From assembly GCF_019649055.1 (NCBI RefSeq), contig NW_026570261.1, positions 496,001 through 560,000 on the forward strand: DNA of 64,000 bases, written 5' to 3'. Positions 1 to 11,825 of the stretch are shown piece by piece. Position 1 is the stretch's first letter. The number at the start of each line of letters is the position of its first letter. The stretch comes from Paramacrobiotus metropolitanus (lineage: Eukaryota; Tardigrada; Eutardigrada; Parachela; Macrobiotidae). A program made the translations under genes and the position numbers. Below the pieces are notes generated by a model. The model was given only the letters and a program-made list of their open reading frames with translations, ran no database searches and was not told the DNA's origin.

Positions 1-1715
1 CCGGGCTGAGATAGTGCTTAGTCCAAAGTGTCCGGGTAAATATAGTGCTCCGACCAAAGTGTCCGGCTCCAAATTGCGCTCCGATAAAAATGTCCTTGAT
101 GAAATAGTGCTCAGACCAAAGTTTCCGGGCTGAATTAGTGCTCCGACCAAAGTGTCCGAGCTGAATTAGTGCTCCGACCAAAGTGTCCGGGCTGAATTAG
201 TGCTCCGACCAAAGTGTCTGGGTTGAAATAGTGCTCCGACCAAAGTGTCCGGGTCAATATAGTGCTCCGACTAAAGTGTCCGGGCTGAAATTGTGCTACG
301 ACCAAAGTGTCCGCGCAAATATAGTGCTCCGACCAAAGTGTCCGAGCTGAATTAGTGCTCCGACCAAAGTTTTCGGGCTGAATTAGTGCTCCGACCAAAG
401 TGTCCGGGTAAATATAGTGCTCCGACCAAAGTGTCTGGCTCTAAATTGCGCTCCGACCAAAATGTCCTTGATGAAATAGTGCTCCGACCAAAGTGTCCGG
501 GCTGAGATAGTGCTTAGTCCAAAGTGTCCGGGTAAATATAGTGCTCCGACCAAAGTGTCCGGCTCCAAATTGCGCTCCGATAAAAATGTCCTTGATGAAA
601 TAGTGCTCAGACCAAAGTTTCCGGGCTGAATTAGTGCTCCGACCAAAGTGTCCGAGCTGAATTAGTGCTCCGACCAAAGTGTCCGGGCTGAATTAGTGCT
701 CCGACCAAAGTGTCTGGGTTGAAATAGTGCTCCGACCAAAGTGTCCGGGTCAATATAGTGCTCCGACTAAAGTGTCCGGGCTGAAATTGTGCTACGACCA
801 AAGTGTCCGGGCAAATATATTGCTCCGACCAAAGTGTCCGGCTCCAAATTGCGCTCCGACCAAAATGTCCTTGATGAAATAGTGCTCAGACCAAAGTTTC
901 CGGGCTGAATTAGTGCTCCGACCAAAGTGTCCGAGCTGAATTAGTGCTCCGACCAAAGTGTCCGGGCTGAATTAGTGCTCCGACCAAAGTGTCCGGGCTA
1001 AAATAGTGCTCCGACCAAAGTGTCCGGGTCAATATAGTGCTCCGGCCAAAGTGTTCGGGCTGAAATAGTGCTCCGACCAAAGTGTCCGTGATGAAATAGT
1101 GCTCAGACCAAAGTGTCCGGGCTGAATTAGTGCTCCGACCAAAGTGTCCGGGCTGAAATAGTGCTCCGACCAAAGTGTCCGGGCTGAATTAGTGCTCCGA
1201 CCAAAGTGTCCGGGCTGAAATAGTGCTCCGACCAAAGTGTCCGGGTCAATATAGTGCTTCGACCAAAGTGTCCGGGCTGAAATAGTGCTCCGACCAAAGT
1301 GTCCGGGTCAATATAGTGCTCCGATCAAAGTGCCCGTGATGAATTAGTGCTCCGACCAAAGTGTCTGGGCTGAATTAGTGCTCCGACCAAAGTGTCCGGG
1401 CTGAAATAGTGCTCCGACCAAAGTGTCCGGGTCAATATAGTGCTCCGATCAAAGTGTCCGGCTCAAAATTGTGCTCCGACCAAAGTGTCCGTGATGAAAT
1501 AGTGCTCTGACCAAAGTGTCCGGGCTGAAATAGTGCTCCGACCAAAGTGTCCGAGCTGAATTAGTGCTCCGACCAAAGTGTCCGGGCTGAATTAGTGCTC
1601 TGACCAAAGTGTCCGGGCTGAAATAGTGCTCCGACCAAAGTGTCCGAGCTGAATTAGTGCTCCGACCAAAGTGTCCGGGCTGAATTAGTGCTCCGACCAA
1701 AGTGTCCGGGCTGAG
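1..1715. repeat. 31-bp tandem satellite array, truncated by the window edge
   Basis: About 55 tandem units of 31 bp share the core CTCCGACCAAAGTGTCCGGG followed by CTGAATTAGTG or variants (GTCAATATAGTG, GTAAATATAGTG, TTGATGAAATAGTG, CTCCAAATTGCG). Variant order repeats: the block starting at about position 8 recurs at about 506, so a higher-order repeat of roughly 498 bp (16 units) is present in the first kilobase. Long minus-strand ORFs across the array are a by-product of the period: 31 is not a multiple of 3, so three units make a 31-residue protein repeat. I see no reason to call them genes. The array ends at about 1715. Confidence 0.95.
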
Positions 1716-1784
1716 ACTCTCTCAGGAACTTCAGATCACATCGAGAACGCAAAAATTGTTGAGTGGGCAAAATTTACGGCGGAC

Positions 1785-1870
1785 GTTTTTTTGATCCCCG
1801 GACGATTTGGTCGGTTTAACGACTAAAACGTCCGCCGGACGTCTTGGTCGTCCGGACGTTTTGGTCGGTT
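1785..1870. repeat. Diverged inverted copies of the satellite core
   Basis: Three spaced motifs of the form CCGGACGNTTTGGTCGG occur at about 1799-1815, 1833-1848 and 1851-1867. They resemble the reverse complement of the neighbouring satellite core (CCGACCAAAGTGTCCGG). They lie just beyond the array and point the other way, so they may be the edge of the sequence from which the array grew. Between 1870 and 2500 I see no gene or repeat. Confidence 0.55.
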
Positions 1871-2509
1871 ACATACGCCTACGGGGAACCAGCAGACGGG
1901 TAGCGCGCCTAAAGTATTGTTCTTGAAAATCGCATAACTTTGAATAATTAGTATCACAAGTGAGTACAAAACTGAGTACTAAAACTAAATTCACAACAAA
2001 CGAACTGCATATGTGTAAGCTGGTCAGCGATAGTGTCTGTATCACATACAATAATGCATAATTATGTCATAATTATATATTAAGTACAAGATCTATACTA
2101 CGCGCGGCGCCCCATAGTTTTGAGATCTCTATAACCATAAAACTTCTGGAAAAACGGACAACACCATTAGATCCGGGATAGTTCAGAAGTGGCCGGCATG
2201 TGTTTTTTTTATCAAAATATCGAGCCGGTATCAAGCCGGCATCAAGACCAGATTGATCCAACCCATCTTAAAGGTCACCTTGAAACTTAGAAATATTTGC
2301 CTAGATACAATACAAAATACCAATAGACATAATTATCACACTAATTAAACCGAAAAATATATAAATTATTGTACTTATTCAAACACTCGCGTTATTCAAA
2401 CATTGCTGCCGGTGTTGCCGAGCTCGAAACACGTTTAAAATCAACCGATATAAAATGTAAAAATATAAAATCAATACGAAAAATCACTGGACGAGTGAGT
2501 GACCGAAAC

Positions 2510-3440
2510 ACTATCACCGACCACTGAGCGGAATCTCTAGATGAGTGGGTGACCGAGCTACCACCACTGACCAGTAAGAAAAATCACTAGACAAGTGAGT
2601 GGCCGAAACACCATTACTGCCCACTGAGCGGAATTTCTAGGTGAGTGAGTCATCGAGCGGGCTTTGCTCTTGCTCACCTAACGGGCTCTGTGCACTGGAC
2701 AGTAGTTGTAGCAGGGTCACATCCTCACCTAGCGATTTTTCTCCTTACCTAGCGATATTTCTTACTGGACAGGTTGAGCTCGGTCAGTCACTCACCTAGT
2801 GATTGAGTGCGTCAAAAAATCGCTAGGTGAGAACGTGACCGAGCTACCACCACTGTCCAGTGCCCAGAACCCGTTAGGTGAAAGAGTACAGAGATACCAC
2901 TACTGTCCAGTGCACAAACTCCGTTAAGTGATCTAGTGACCGAGCTACCACTACTGTCCAGTGCATAGATCCCGTTAGGAAGATGGGTGACCGAGCTACT
3001 AATACTGCCCAGCACACAGAGCCCGTTAGGTGAACGCGTGACCGAGCTAACACTACTGCTCGGTCACGCGTTCATCTATGCACGAACTCCGTTAAGTGAT
3101 CTAATGACCGAGATACCACTACTGTCCAGTGCACAAACTCCGTTAAGTGATCTAGTAACCGAGCTACCACTACTGTCCAGTGCATAGATCCCGTTAGGTA
3201 GATGGGTGACCGAGCTACCAATACTGTCCAGTGCATAGTTCCCGTTAGGTAGATGGATGACCGAGTTACCAATACTGTCCAGTGCATAGATCCCGTTAGG
3301 TAGATGGGTGACCGAGCTGCCAATACTGTCCAGTGCACAGAGCCCGTTAGGTGAACGCGTGACCGAGCTACCACTACTGTCCAGTGCACGAACTCCGTTA
3401 AGTGATCTAGTGCCCGAGCTACCACTACTGTCCTTTGCAT
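2510..3440. repeat. 51-bp minisatellite
   Basis: A tandem array whose well-preserved part (about 2690-3440) repeats every 51 bp. For example, CTGTCCAGTGCA recurs at 3122 and 3173. The unit contains CCGTTAGGTGA or CCGTTAAGTGA, GTGACCGAGCTACCA and ACTGTCCAGTGCA. The part from 2510 to 2690 is more diverged. Because 51 is a multiple of 3, the minus strand stays open and would encode a 17-residue repeat (HWTVVVARS...HLTGS). No start context, signal peptide or splice structure suggests that this is expressed. Confidence 0.9.
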
Positions 3441-3664
3441 AGATTTTTGTTTGCTTTTAATAACCAGTGGTCAGAAGATGCTTTCACCAGGTCATAAGTA
3501 TAGGAAACATAAAGAGCACTGGAAGAAGTATTCACTGCACAGCAATAAAAAAGTGCTTTAAAACATAATGACTGTAACCCCGGAGACTAGCGGATGCATA
3601 ATTACTTGCTCTTTAGGTAAAAAAATATGTATATTATTACGTCATGCAAAACAGCAAAAGTCCA

Positions 3665-4245
3665 TACGTATTTCAGAGCCTCAAAACGTCAGAAATTCAA
3701 AACGTAAGAACGTAACACCGTCGGAACGTCAGAATGTCATAAAGTAAGAACATCAGGACTTAAGTACGTCCGAAGGTCATAAAGTACGAACATCAGAACG
3801 TTAGAACGTCAGAACGTAAGAACATCAGAACGTCAAAACGGCATAAAGTCACAAAGTAGAACTGTTAGAACGTCATAACGTCAGAACGTTAGAATTAAAA
3901 CGTTAGAACATCAGAGCGTCATAAAGTAAGAACATCAGAACGTTAGGACGTCATAACGTCAGAACATCATAACGTCAGAACGTCGTAAAGTACGAACATC
4001 AGAACGTTATAACGTAAGAACGTCAGAACGTTAGAATGTCAGAATGTCAGAACGTCAGAACGTCAAAAAGTCATAAAGTAAGAACATCAGAACGTTAGAA
4101 CGCCAGAACGTCATAACGTCAGAACGTCAAAAAGTCATAAAGTAAGAACATCAGAACGTCAGAACGAAACAACGTCAGAACGTCAAAACATCAGAACGTG
4201 AAAAATTAAAATTGTCAGAACGTCAGAAATTCCGAACGTCAGCCT
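3665..4245. repeat. 8-bp degenerate tandem repeat
   Basis: About 580 bp of head-to-tail octamers with consensus GTCAGAAC and frequent variants GTTAGAAC, GTAAGAAC, ATCAGAAC, GTCATAAC and GTCATAAA. Variants recur as short runs, for example GTCATAAA-GTAAGAAC-ATCAGAAC-GTTAGAAC. This suggests that blocks of several octamers were amplified together. There is no coding potential. From 3440 to 3665 nothing is recognised. Confidence 0.9.
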
Positions 4246-4330
4246 TTACATATTTATAATGACCTTTCCAAAACAAAGCTAATACTATCCAGTACTTAAG
4301 TGCCGAGCGCGGATGCGCGAGGCTACCTTG

Positions 4331-4453
4331 TATATAATACATATATCACACACAATAATACATACATGGAAATAAATATATATAATAATACATATATCAC
4401 ATATATCATATATATAATACGTATATCACACACAATAATACATACATGGAAAT
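4331..4453. repeat. Tandem duplication of an AT-rich 81-bp segment
   Basis: TATAATACATATATCACACA at about 4331 recurs with one change at about 4412, each copy followed by ATAATACATACATGGAAAT. The AT-rich dinucleotide runs between them look like microsatellite. Confidence 0.8.
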
Positions 4454-4555
4454 ATTGGCATACACGCGCTGTCCATGTACTGGTATCCCATACACATGCT
4501 CTGTGGTTCAAGTTGTGCGAGGCACTACAGTAACTCTATAGGTACGATCTGCATA

Positions 4556-5260
4556 TTGTGAGACGGAATCACCAACGATATACCGTGTTCAATCATAAAT
4601 CATGTATGTCATATACTGTAACTCTCGTTTGCATTTGCATTCCGCCTGTATCCGTGACCATTGTTCATAATGTAGCGCTCTGCTGGATCACGGTGCAAGC
4701 CAGCATGGTTCGCAGGTGCAGCCACCGCATCCTGCAGCCGCTTTCCGCAGAGTATTATACACTATAATTAAAATTCAACTACTGCTTCGTAAAAATTACT
4801 CTTTCACCAGATTGAAAAGATTGGATTCCAGTTATATAATTTCCCGGTACACCAGCCGCATTTCATGGTTATCGGCCTTTCCGGTGCTTATTGTACTCGT
4901 ATTTGGCTGTGCAATAATCGCTCGTACATAATCTGCGGTTTTCCTAAGTACTCAGCTCACTTTTATTTGTACTTTACTTCGTTAATTGATAATTTTTATC
5001 ACTTTTTTTATAATTTATAATTATAAATCAACGTACGCTGTTCAGTGCACACCATGGCTCTTATTGAAGGAATCATGGCTCAGAGACGTTGCATTTTGGC
5101 TGTCATTCTGGCAGCGGTCCTGTCAATAATTTTAGCAGTATCTGTAGCCATGGCTATAGTGCTCCAGGCCGACCATAAGACTCAGCTTGCGAGAAATGAT
5201 ACGTGGATTTTCGGTGCAACCCCGATCATAAACCAGTATGTTCTGCGCCGAAGCCAGTAC
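4556..5260 (+). repeat. Segmental duplication, copy 1 (partner about 7590-8235)
   Basis: The segment starting TGAGACGGAATCACC near 4558 is matched in order by the segment starting TGAGACGGAACCACC near 7598. Shared landmarks run through to the putative membrane-protein exon (ACCATGGCTCTTATTGAAGG near 5051, ACCATGGCCCTTATGGGAAG near 8035). The copies are strongly diverged, with small indels, so the duplication is old. Copy 1 keeps an open reading frame. Copy 2 does not. Confidence 0.7.
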
Positions 5261-6021
5261 GCCAAAATGTCAGGAACGTTGAAATATTTGTTGTAGGCTC
5301 AGCCAGTCGTCTACGCAAGCGAAAATGACTGTCCCACATGGTGCAACGACAGCCATCACAAAGACAGACTTTTCCAGTAATCTGACGAAAACCTCAGGCA
5401 CAACCGTACCCGTGGTCAAGCGGACCACCGATAAGCGAACAAGCGTGCCGAGTTCCACTAAATCACCGAGCACAGTGCTAGATAGGCGCATAGACGCCGG
5501 CGTTTTTTTTTCCCGCGGAGTCGGTCGCGCCAGCTACTACAATTATCTTCTCTACGCTTTCTTCAGCAACAAAACGATCGCGAAGCCCAGCGCTGCCACT
5601 TAATGTGACAACAAGGAGCGGGACCAGCACCGTAATCTTGCTGAATGATACCAGCACTGGCAGCACAGAACCATCCGCAATGACCACAGCCATATTGACC
5701 GCTGGTGCTAAAGAATTATCCATAATTCCCAGCACGTACATGCTCACAACAACAGCGTCATCTGTTACGCAGCTGCCGGAAGTCGCCGATGAGCAGCAGA
5801 TGACTAGCGTTACAGCAGAATATGCTTCCACTGTACTACCGGAAACAGCAACGGACAGCGTCTTTTTGCCGACTGCTACGACGTTAACGGCCGTGCCAAA
5901 CTCAAATTACACAGACTCTACTCTGAGTTCTTCCTCAAGACGACGCTATGTCACTCCGGCTTGGCAAGAGTCCGACGGTTCTCGCAGCAAAATTGGTAGG
6001 TTGATTGCGCTCCACAAATAA
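5054..6021 (+). CDS. Putative single-pass membrane protein with Ser/Thr-rich ectodomain (model uncertain)
   Basis: I do not recognise a family. From the ATG at 5054 the frame reads a short charged N-terminus (MALIEGIMAQRR), then about 25 hydrophobic residues (CILAVILAAVLSIILAVSVA and onward), and then a hydrophilic region. This fits a type II signal anchor. That frame stops at 5296. A second open stretch (5325-5603) and a third (5605-6021) are very rich in Thr, Ser and Pro, like a mucin-type stalk. The change between the second and third falls at a T run near 5504-5512: reading on in the other frame after the run keeps the Thr/Ser-rich character into the third stretch. An intron ending near 5297 (TTGTAG) is possible, but its phase could not be settled. 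A broken copy lies at 8037-8235, so the duplication does not by itself support function. Confidence 0.4.
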
Positions 6022-7590
6022 AATGGCTCTGCTTGTACAATCTACATACTGCAGACTTATCAATTTGCGTTAGGTTATGTTTCTCACAGTATAACAAAAA
6101 GTGTCTTAAATACTACTTAAAACGATTCACATACAGTGATAATTAATTAAAATGATTCGTTTACTTAATTACCTATTGAGAAAAAAACCTCACTTAATCC
6201 TTGCAATGCACTGTTTGCAGCGTCTCATATCTAAGTCGATGGGAAATCGGAATCCGTACAAGCGCTTGGATGCTTTATCATGGCTGTTTAACAAAGCGAC
6301 GATATCACTTATTATTACGAGCAGCCGCAGCTGGTAATGCTTATTATGGTCGTTTGACGCAGATGTTTGCGTCCAATGGACGCGAACTGTGAAACGGACA
6401 TGATATGTTAATTTTGAATTTGTGATGCCGCTTTGGAATCGTTAGATGGTGTTTGAACCTTACAAACGGGCGATTCAAAGCCACTGCAGTCACTTCAGTG
6501 TAACCGCAGCTGTGTAAGAGGACATCCTGTTTTTTGTAATACTAACGAAGTAGAATTGAAACGATCTTCGCAGTTTTTTACGCGACCATCGCGTCGCGCG
6601 CCGCGTTAAAATTACCCATAGATAAACTACAGCAAATGATCTACCGCGTTACCTAGGGTAGTCGGCTAATTTTGTTATAAAGTACCACTGAGCCAACTTA
6701 AGCTATGTGAAGCGTTCTTTATTCGTACTGTCGTCATATTATAAACTATCCGGATTCGGCAGTTCTTTGCTTCACACTGTTCAAAGGAAGCTCGTATCAA
6801 AGATTTATCAAATGATCAATAAACTTCATTTATTAGTTACTCGTATTAATAGTCGGAACTGTTGCAGAACATATTTTGTATTCCATTGCCGCAATGGAAT
6901 TGGATGTTCTTGGTACCATTGGAAACAGAAAATTATTCTACATACTGGGTTTTCTTGGTTTTGCGATAGAATCTTTCGAACTCCAGCGCTCAGTGGTTTT
7001 ATCGGTAAGAACAATTAGTTCTATGTTTAAAAATTCACATCCTTTTAGCTTTTCATTCAAAGTTGTTTTCAAATAAACCCAGTATGTAAAATAATTTTAT
7101 GTTTCAACTGAAAACATCAAACCTGAAGATGTTCCATTTACTGCTTGGATGGGATTTTTTAAAGGCAAACGCAACATAAAAATTTTTCTAACATTTGTGT
7201 TTTTAGCGCTGCTTTTGAAAATCTATCTGTTAAAAAGCGCGATTTTTGAGCTTTCTAATGAGCCTATACACTTCTAAAACGGACCAAAGCAAGGCACAGA
7301 AAAAATTTTCAAAGTAGCCATAAATATTGGCATGTTTCAAACAAGTATATCCCGTTAACCACATGTTTTGGGAAACGATCCAAAACGATGAAGTGGACAA
7401 AATTTATGGTTGAAGTTTGCTGGAACCGGCGCACAGTTCATCCATCCGGGCGGTTTAAAAAGATTTTTTTTACAACAAAACAAGCTTAGGCATTTGGCGT
7501 GGTACACGGTTGAGAACTTTTTGCACGATGGAAGTTAAACGCTGTTAAACGCTAACGCAACCTGTTATAGTAGTTTGTCTGCACGTTTTG
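6022..7590. other. Intergenic, no gene recognised
   Basis: AT-rich sequence with only short ORFs in all frames. None has a recognisable domain, signal peptide or splice partner that I can support. The interval separates the two copies of the segmental duplication. Confidence 0.6.
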
Positions 7591-8036
7591 CATAACATGA
7601 GACGGAACCACCCGCGATCTGCCGTATCCAATAGTGTCGTAAGTTGTAAATCTAATTTGCATTCCGGCCGACCATTATTATTAATCTCGCGATCTGCTCG
7701 AGCGCGGTATAAACCAGCTTTGTTGTCCGGTGCAATCACCGTATCAAACAAGCGCTTTTTGCAAAATAATGATAAATATGCCCTATTGCTAAAATTCAGT
7801 TGTTACTCCGCATACAATCGCTCTTTTATAACCGGATCGCGATGGTAGTTCTGCAGTGAGATAACATCCCGGTATATCAGCCGAATCCCACATTGATCGG
7901 CATTTCTGGTAGTGCTTACAGTGTACGGCTACATATTATGATCGGGCTATCTGCTATCGCTTACAGTTGGCGGCGTTCCTGGATGCCCAGTAGCAAATTT
8001 TGATTTCGTTATTACTATCTGGAAATATACGCAACA

Positions 8037-8235
8037 CCATGGCCCTTATGGGAAGCATCTTGGCCAGTTAGTGTTTTATTTTGGCTTTCCCTCTGGCAGT
8101 GATTCTGTTAATAATTTTATCATTATCTGGAATTGTGTCTGTTAAGATAAATATGGATAAAGTTATCAGATACTGAATCACACCCGGCCGGCCATAAGAG
8201 CAAGCTTGCAAAAAATGATACGCGGCGCGTATGGA
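8037..8235 (+). pseudogene. Broken copy of the 5054 membrane-protein exon
   Basis: ATGGCCCTTATGGGAAGCAT at about 8039 aligns with the start of the 5054 gene. The downstream sequence still encodes a hydrophobic stretch in patches and retains CATAAGAGCAAGCTTGC, which matches CATAAGACTCAGCTTGC in the intact copy. An early in-frame stop (TTGGCCAGTTAGTG) and several indels break it. It is part of copy 2 of the segmental duplication (about 7590-8235). Confidence 0.6.
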
Positions 8236-8239
8236 TCCC

Positions 8240-8430
8240 TTAAGGGAGGTGACTGGGTACATGGATGATGGAACCAATTTCGTGTACACACACAGAAACT
8301 TTTACTTTCGCGCATTCCCAAACACTTTTTTTGCTTTGTTTTACGACATTCTGCTGCCAGATGAATTGTACACATAGGAGTGAAAACCGTTAAATTGTGC
8401 GCGCAACATCCGGTTTGGGAAATATTGAGC
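8240..8430. mobile_element. Partial copy of the TTAA-ended palindromic MITE family
   Basis: TTAAGGGAGGTGACTGGGTA at 8240 matches the end of the full-length copy at 54601. Landmarks follow in the same order: TTCGTGTACA, ACTTTTACTTTCGCGC, CAAACACTTTTTT, GACATTCTG, GTGCGCGCAACATCCGGTTT. Only one arm is present, so it is a deletion derivative or a broken copy. From 8430 to 10830 I see no gene apart from the short items listed separately. Confidence 0.75.
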
Positions 8431-8900
8431 TTGCAAGTTGCAGTTATGGTCGGGCTGGCACCGACCATCTGACGCGGTGGCGGATGGTCGGTCCAAGCGC
8501 GACCAAAACTGGTGCGACCACGTGATTGGATCAGCCAAATAATGACCACACTACGCCGACCGTTTATTGTCCGCGCTTTAATACCGTCTGGTCGGATCAT
8601 ATAATTTATTTTTAATACCTATCGCAGCCCGAACTTCGAAGCGGGCGCAACTGGCCGCAGCCAAATTGCGCCTATGCCAACCTTCGGACCTCGCTACAGC
8701 CCTGCCTTCCAAGACCGTTTGGTGGACGGTAATGACGGATTGAATTATATCATCATTATCCATTCTGTCAGTAACATCCACCAACGGCCAAGGAAGTCAT
8801 CCTGGACTTCCGCATGGCTGTCAACGAATTCCTGGATTTCTTCCAGCTTACTCCCAATTGGATTTCAACCGTATTGGGAATAAGGGGGAATAATCCAGGA

Positions 8901-8918
8901 GGAAGCCAATTGGCTTCC
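8901..8918. repeat. Perfect 18-bp palindrome
   Basis: GGAAGCCAATTGGCTTCC is self-complementary with no loop. It sits in a stretch without a recognised gene. It may be chance or a remnant of a foldback repeat. Confidence 0.5.
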
Positions 8919-9502
8919 TTTTCGTTTCCCTCCAAAACGGTTATTCGGACTCCCCATTGCTGGCTCATCACTTTCAAGCCTATGATTAATTTTGTTCATG
9001 CATGCGGTAGACCGACCCAATCAATCTCAGGGAGAGGGCACTTCGCAAATAAATCCGATGATAACCTCCATGCAGTCCTCCAGCACAGTAGCACCGCTGG
9101 GTCAGCTGACCAATGGAATGACCATGACAAATAAGCGAAGAAGGATGCCGAATTCCGCCAAACTGGCGGGCCCCGTCACTGATAGTCAAAAATTCGCTGC
9201 CATTTCTTTGTCCGCGGCCCCGGAGCCGGTCATGCCAACAATCACCTTCGCTACACTTACTGCAACAGGTTCACGAAGCCCCGCGATGGCACCTACTGCG
9301 ACTGCTGCGAGCTAGACAGTAGCACCATGATCTTTCTGAATGGCGATGATCTTTGCAACAACACCCGCAATGAGCACAACGGTATAGCAACCGCTGCTGG
9401 CAACCGATTAACCATATAAATAATTATTCTCAGCACGGACGTCTTCAGTTCTGCAACTGCAATGTCCGCATGTGGATGCGCCACACAATTTAAGGAAAAT
9501 GT

Positions 9503-9600
9503 CAATGTTCCGGTACATGGTACCAAATTCCGCGAAGTTCGAAATACTTTTCCTATTGTTTTATGGCATTCCGTAGCTACGTAAACGACTTGCATACGTT
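9503..9600. mobile_element. Short degenerate copy of the TTAA MITE end
   Basis: CCGGTACATGGTACCAAATT at about 9509 and TTTTATGGCATTCCGTAGC further on match, in order, the outer arm of the 54601-55286 MITE. The TTAA end itself is not preserved here. Confidence 0.55.
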
Positions 9601-10829
9601 GGCGTAAAATCCGCAGAGCTCCAGCGATCGTTATTCTTGCTTATGGAGGTACGAAGCACTTCAACTGCAGTTACCGAGCCGCTTTTTTAAAAAAATTATA
9701 ACCATTATGTCTAACAAAACTGTGTGTATGAAATGAAGGCGGATCTGTGTAGAAAGGTTTTAGCAACAGCAAGATCGGAATTACTGGCTGATCTGCTTAA
9801 GCAACTGCGTACGCTGCTTTTATGACCTTTAATTTCCATTCCATCTGATCCTGTTTGCCAAGTCCGCGATGATATTCCGGTATGCGATTATCGCAATGAC
9901 AGCCAATGCCAATGATTGCGCTCTTGCTCTTTAACCGCAATGGCGCATTCTTTGGCTAGCGGCGGTAGGACGATCATTCGAGACTCAGTAACTCGCCCTC
10001 ACAGTCAGGTTGAAGAAGAATAAGTCCCTGGTCTTGACAAAAGCATTAGTACCAGTAACGTCGTTCCTGGTCCAATGTTCGTGATTATGTGGCAATACTG
10101 CTGCGATGGCAGCGCTCCACTGAGCAAATTTCCTGTTTTTCTGATATTAACAAGAATACCGGTTTCAAGAATACCGAAATCACCTAGCCATGTTATTACA
10201 CTTCAGTTTCTCTGGTGTTCTTTGACTTTTTTCCTTATAATATTAGCAAAAACATAGGCGATTATAGCGTGCAGGTGTTGGCTGGCCAACAAGCAATTAA
10301 AAAGCAGCAGATTTGCATATTCAACTGAATGCCCACATACAGTGATTATGCCCAATGTTAAACTTTGAAGACGCACTCACTGTGTTTTCGTACTGCATGA
10401 CTCAAATATAAAATATGGATGTCTTCGTTGCAATTGTGAGCTTGCTTTGCTACTTGCCTTTTTGAATATTCTATAAATGTATGTTACATTTCCTTATATA
10501 TTATATATTTTCATTTTATATGTTTAATTTATATTTGGTTTTGACTTTTCTCGTTTGTATAAACTGACGCGCAGTTGCGGTAATTTGCGGTACTTCAGTG
10601 TTAATTGACTGAGGACAACGGAGTAACTTGGCTGAATTTTGGATCTGTCAATAAACCCAACCTTTATTTTCTTAATGCGCTTTATGTTCCTAATGCGTTA
10701 TATTTCTGCTCTAAAGAAAACCGATACATAACGGCAAAAAAAACATGAACAAACCACCATCAGCACCATCATTATCATGAACGAAGCATCAGCATCAATC
10801 TCCATTAATTCTGAGGCGATCACGACGGC

Positions 10830-11471
10830 TTAGACTTTTTTGCTGGAGCAGCGAAAGGTCAGCACCAGTCGCATCGGTGTATTTAATCCACATTGGGAAA
10901 TTAACAGGTAATCCTCACGATTAAACAACAGGGTGCAGTTTTTGCTGTTGGAACAGCTACGTACTAATGACTGCAGTTTCGGGTCAGTCGTTCGTTGACT
11001 TTCACGTATCATCCCACTATCGTCGATCGCAGCAGACGGCGTTGGCGGAGGCAGGAGGTTGCTGCTCGGCTGGCAGAAGGCGGCAGGAATACGACAGGTC
11101 TGTTTTTCTTTATTGTACGAATAGGCTTCCATCAACTGCGCTGTTCCTAATTCCATGAAGGGTTGCTTGTCATCCGGGCATTCCAGCATCACCGGCTCAT
11201 CGCGTAGAATCTCTACCGTGCGAAATCTATTGTTGGAAAAGGGTTTCACGGTGGTGACGGTGATGACGGTCACATTGTCGCAAATCTGCTCAGTTTTGCA
11301 GGTCTCCACAGATTTGCAGATCTGCTCAGATGTGGTCAGGCAAATCTGCACAGAAAACACACATCAAGCACCTGCAATATTATGTTTTTTACTAATTTAA
11401 CTTTGTGCCTTTTTAAAATTATTCTTTCTTACCGCCGTAGCCAGTAGGATGCAAAGACTGCCGGTTCCCAT
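10830..11471 (-). CDS. Secreted Cys-rich protein, SUEL-lectin-like, copy A (apparently intact)
   Basis: Two exons on the minus strand. Exon 1 (11471-11433) encodes MGTGSLCILLATA, a signal-peptide start, and ends in GTAAG. Exon 2 (11345-10830) follows an acceptor TGTGCAG. The 87-bp intron is phase 0, and the product is 184 residues. Cys spacing and flanking residues (LECPDDKQPF, EAYSYN...TCRI, VRSCSNSKNCTL, SQCG...LVLTFRC) follow the order of a galactose/rhamnose-binding SUEL lectin domain. The match is by eye and incomplete, so binding activity is inference. Copies B (12987-13537) and C (15127-15838) share the exon layout and the ICL/LCL start of exon 2. Only copy A keeps the conserved C-terminal block in frame. 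The residues between about 25 and 55 are richer in Cys and Thr than in the other copies. Confidence 0.7.
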
Positions 11472-11825
11472 TTTCACAAAGCTAAGACGATGTCGAAGAC
11501 TCGAAGGCAACTGCTTCGCGAACTCTTATGACGCCTGTTTGTATCGAGAATCAGATTATATATGTCGGCCAGGAAAGCGTTCTGGTTATAGGTGTTACTT
11601 TTCTTGAACAAAGCCGGTTTATATTCCTAATTATTACCTTGTAAGTGACAATTAATAAACCGGTAATAACCAGAATTCCGTATATATTTGCATTCGAATA
11701 TTTTGGGTGGAATATTTATTCCACTTAAAACTTATCACTTAAAACATTCGGGAATGAACAGCTTTATTGGCATGTATATACGTGAGCAGAGCTTAATATG
11801 AGCTGACGGACGCACTATCGGTGAG

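Noticed and set aside
135-1700. Several 60-87 residue ORFs with a repeated VGALIQPGHFGRSTNSARTL peptide
   Set aside because: They are forced by the 31-bp period of the satellite and occur in overlapping frames. No start context or splice signals.
3665-4245. CRISPR-like regular repeats
   Set aside because: The repeats are contiguous octamers with no unique spacers, and the setting is eukaryotic.
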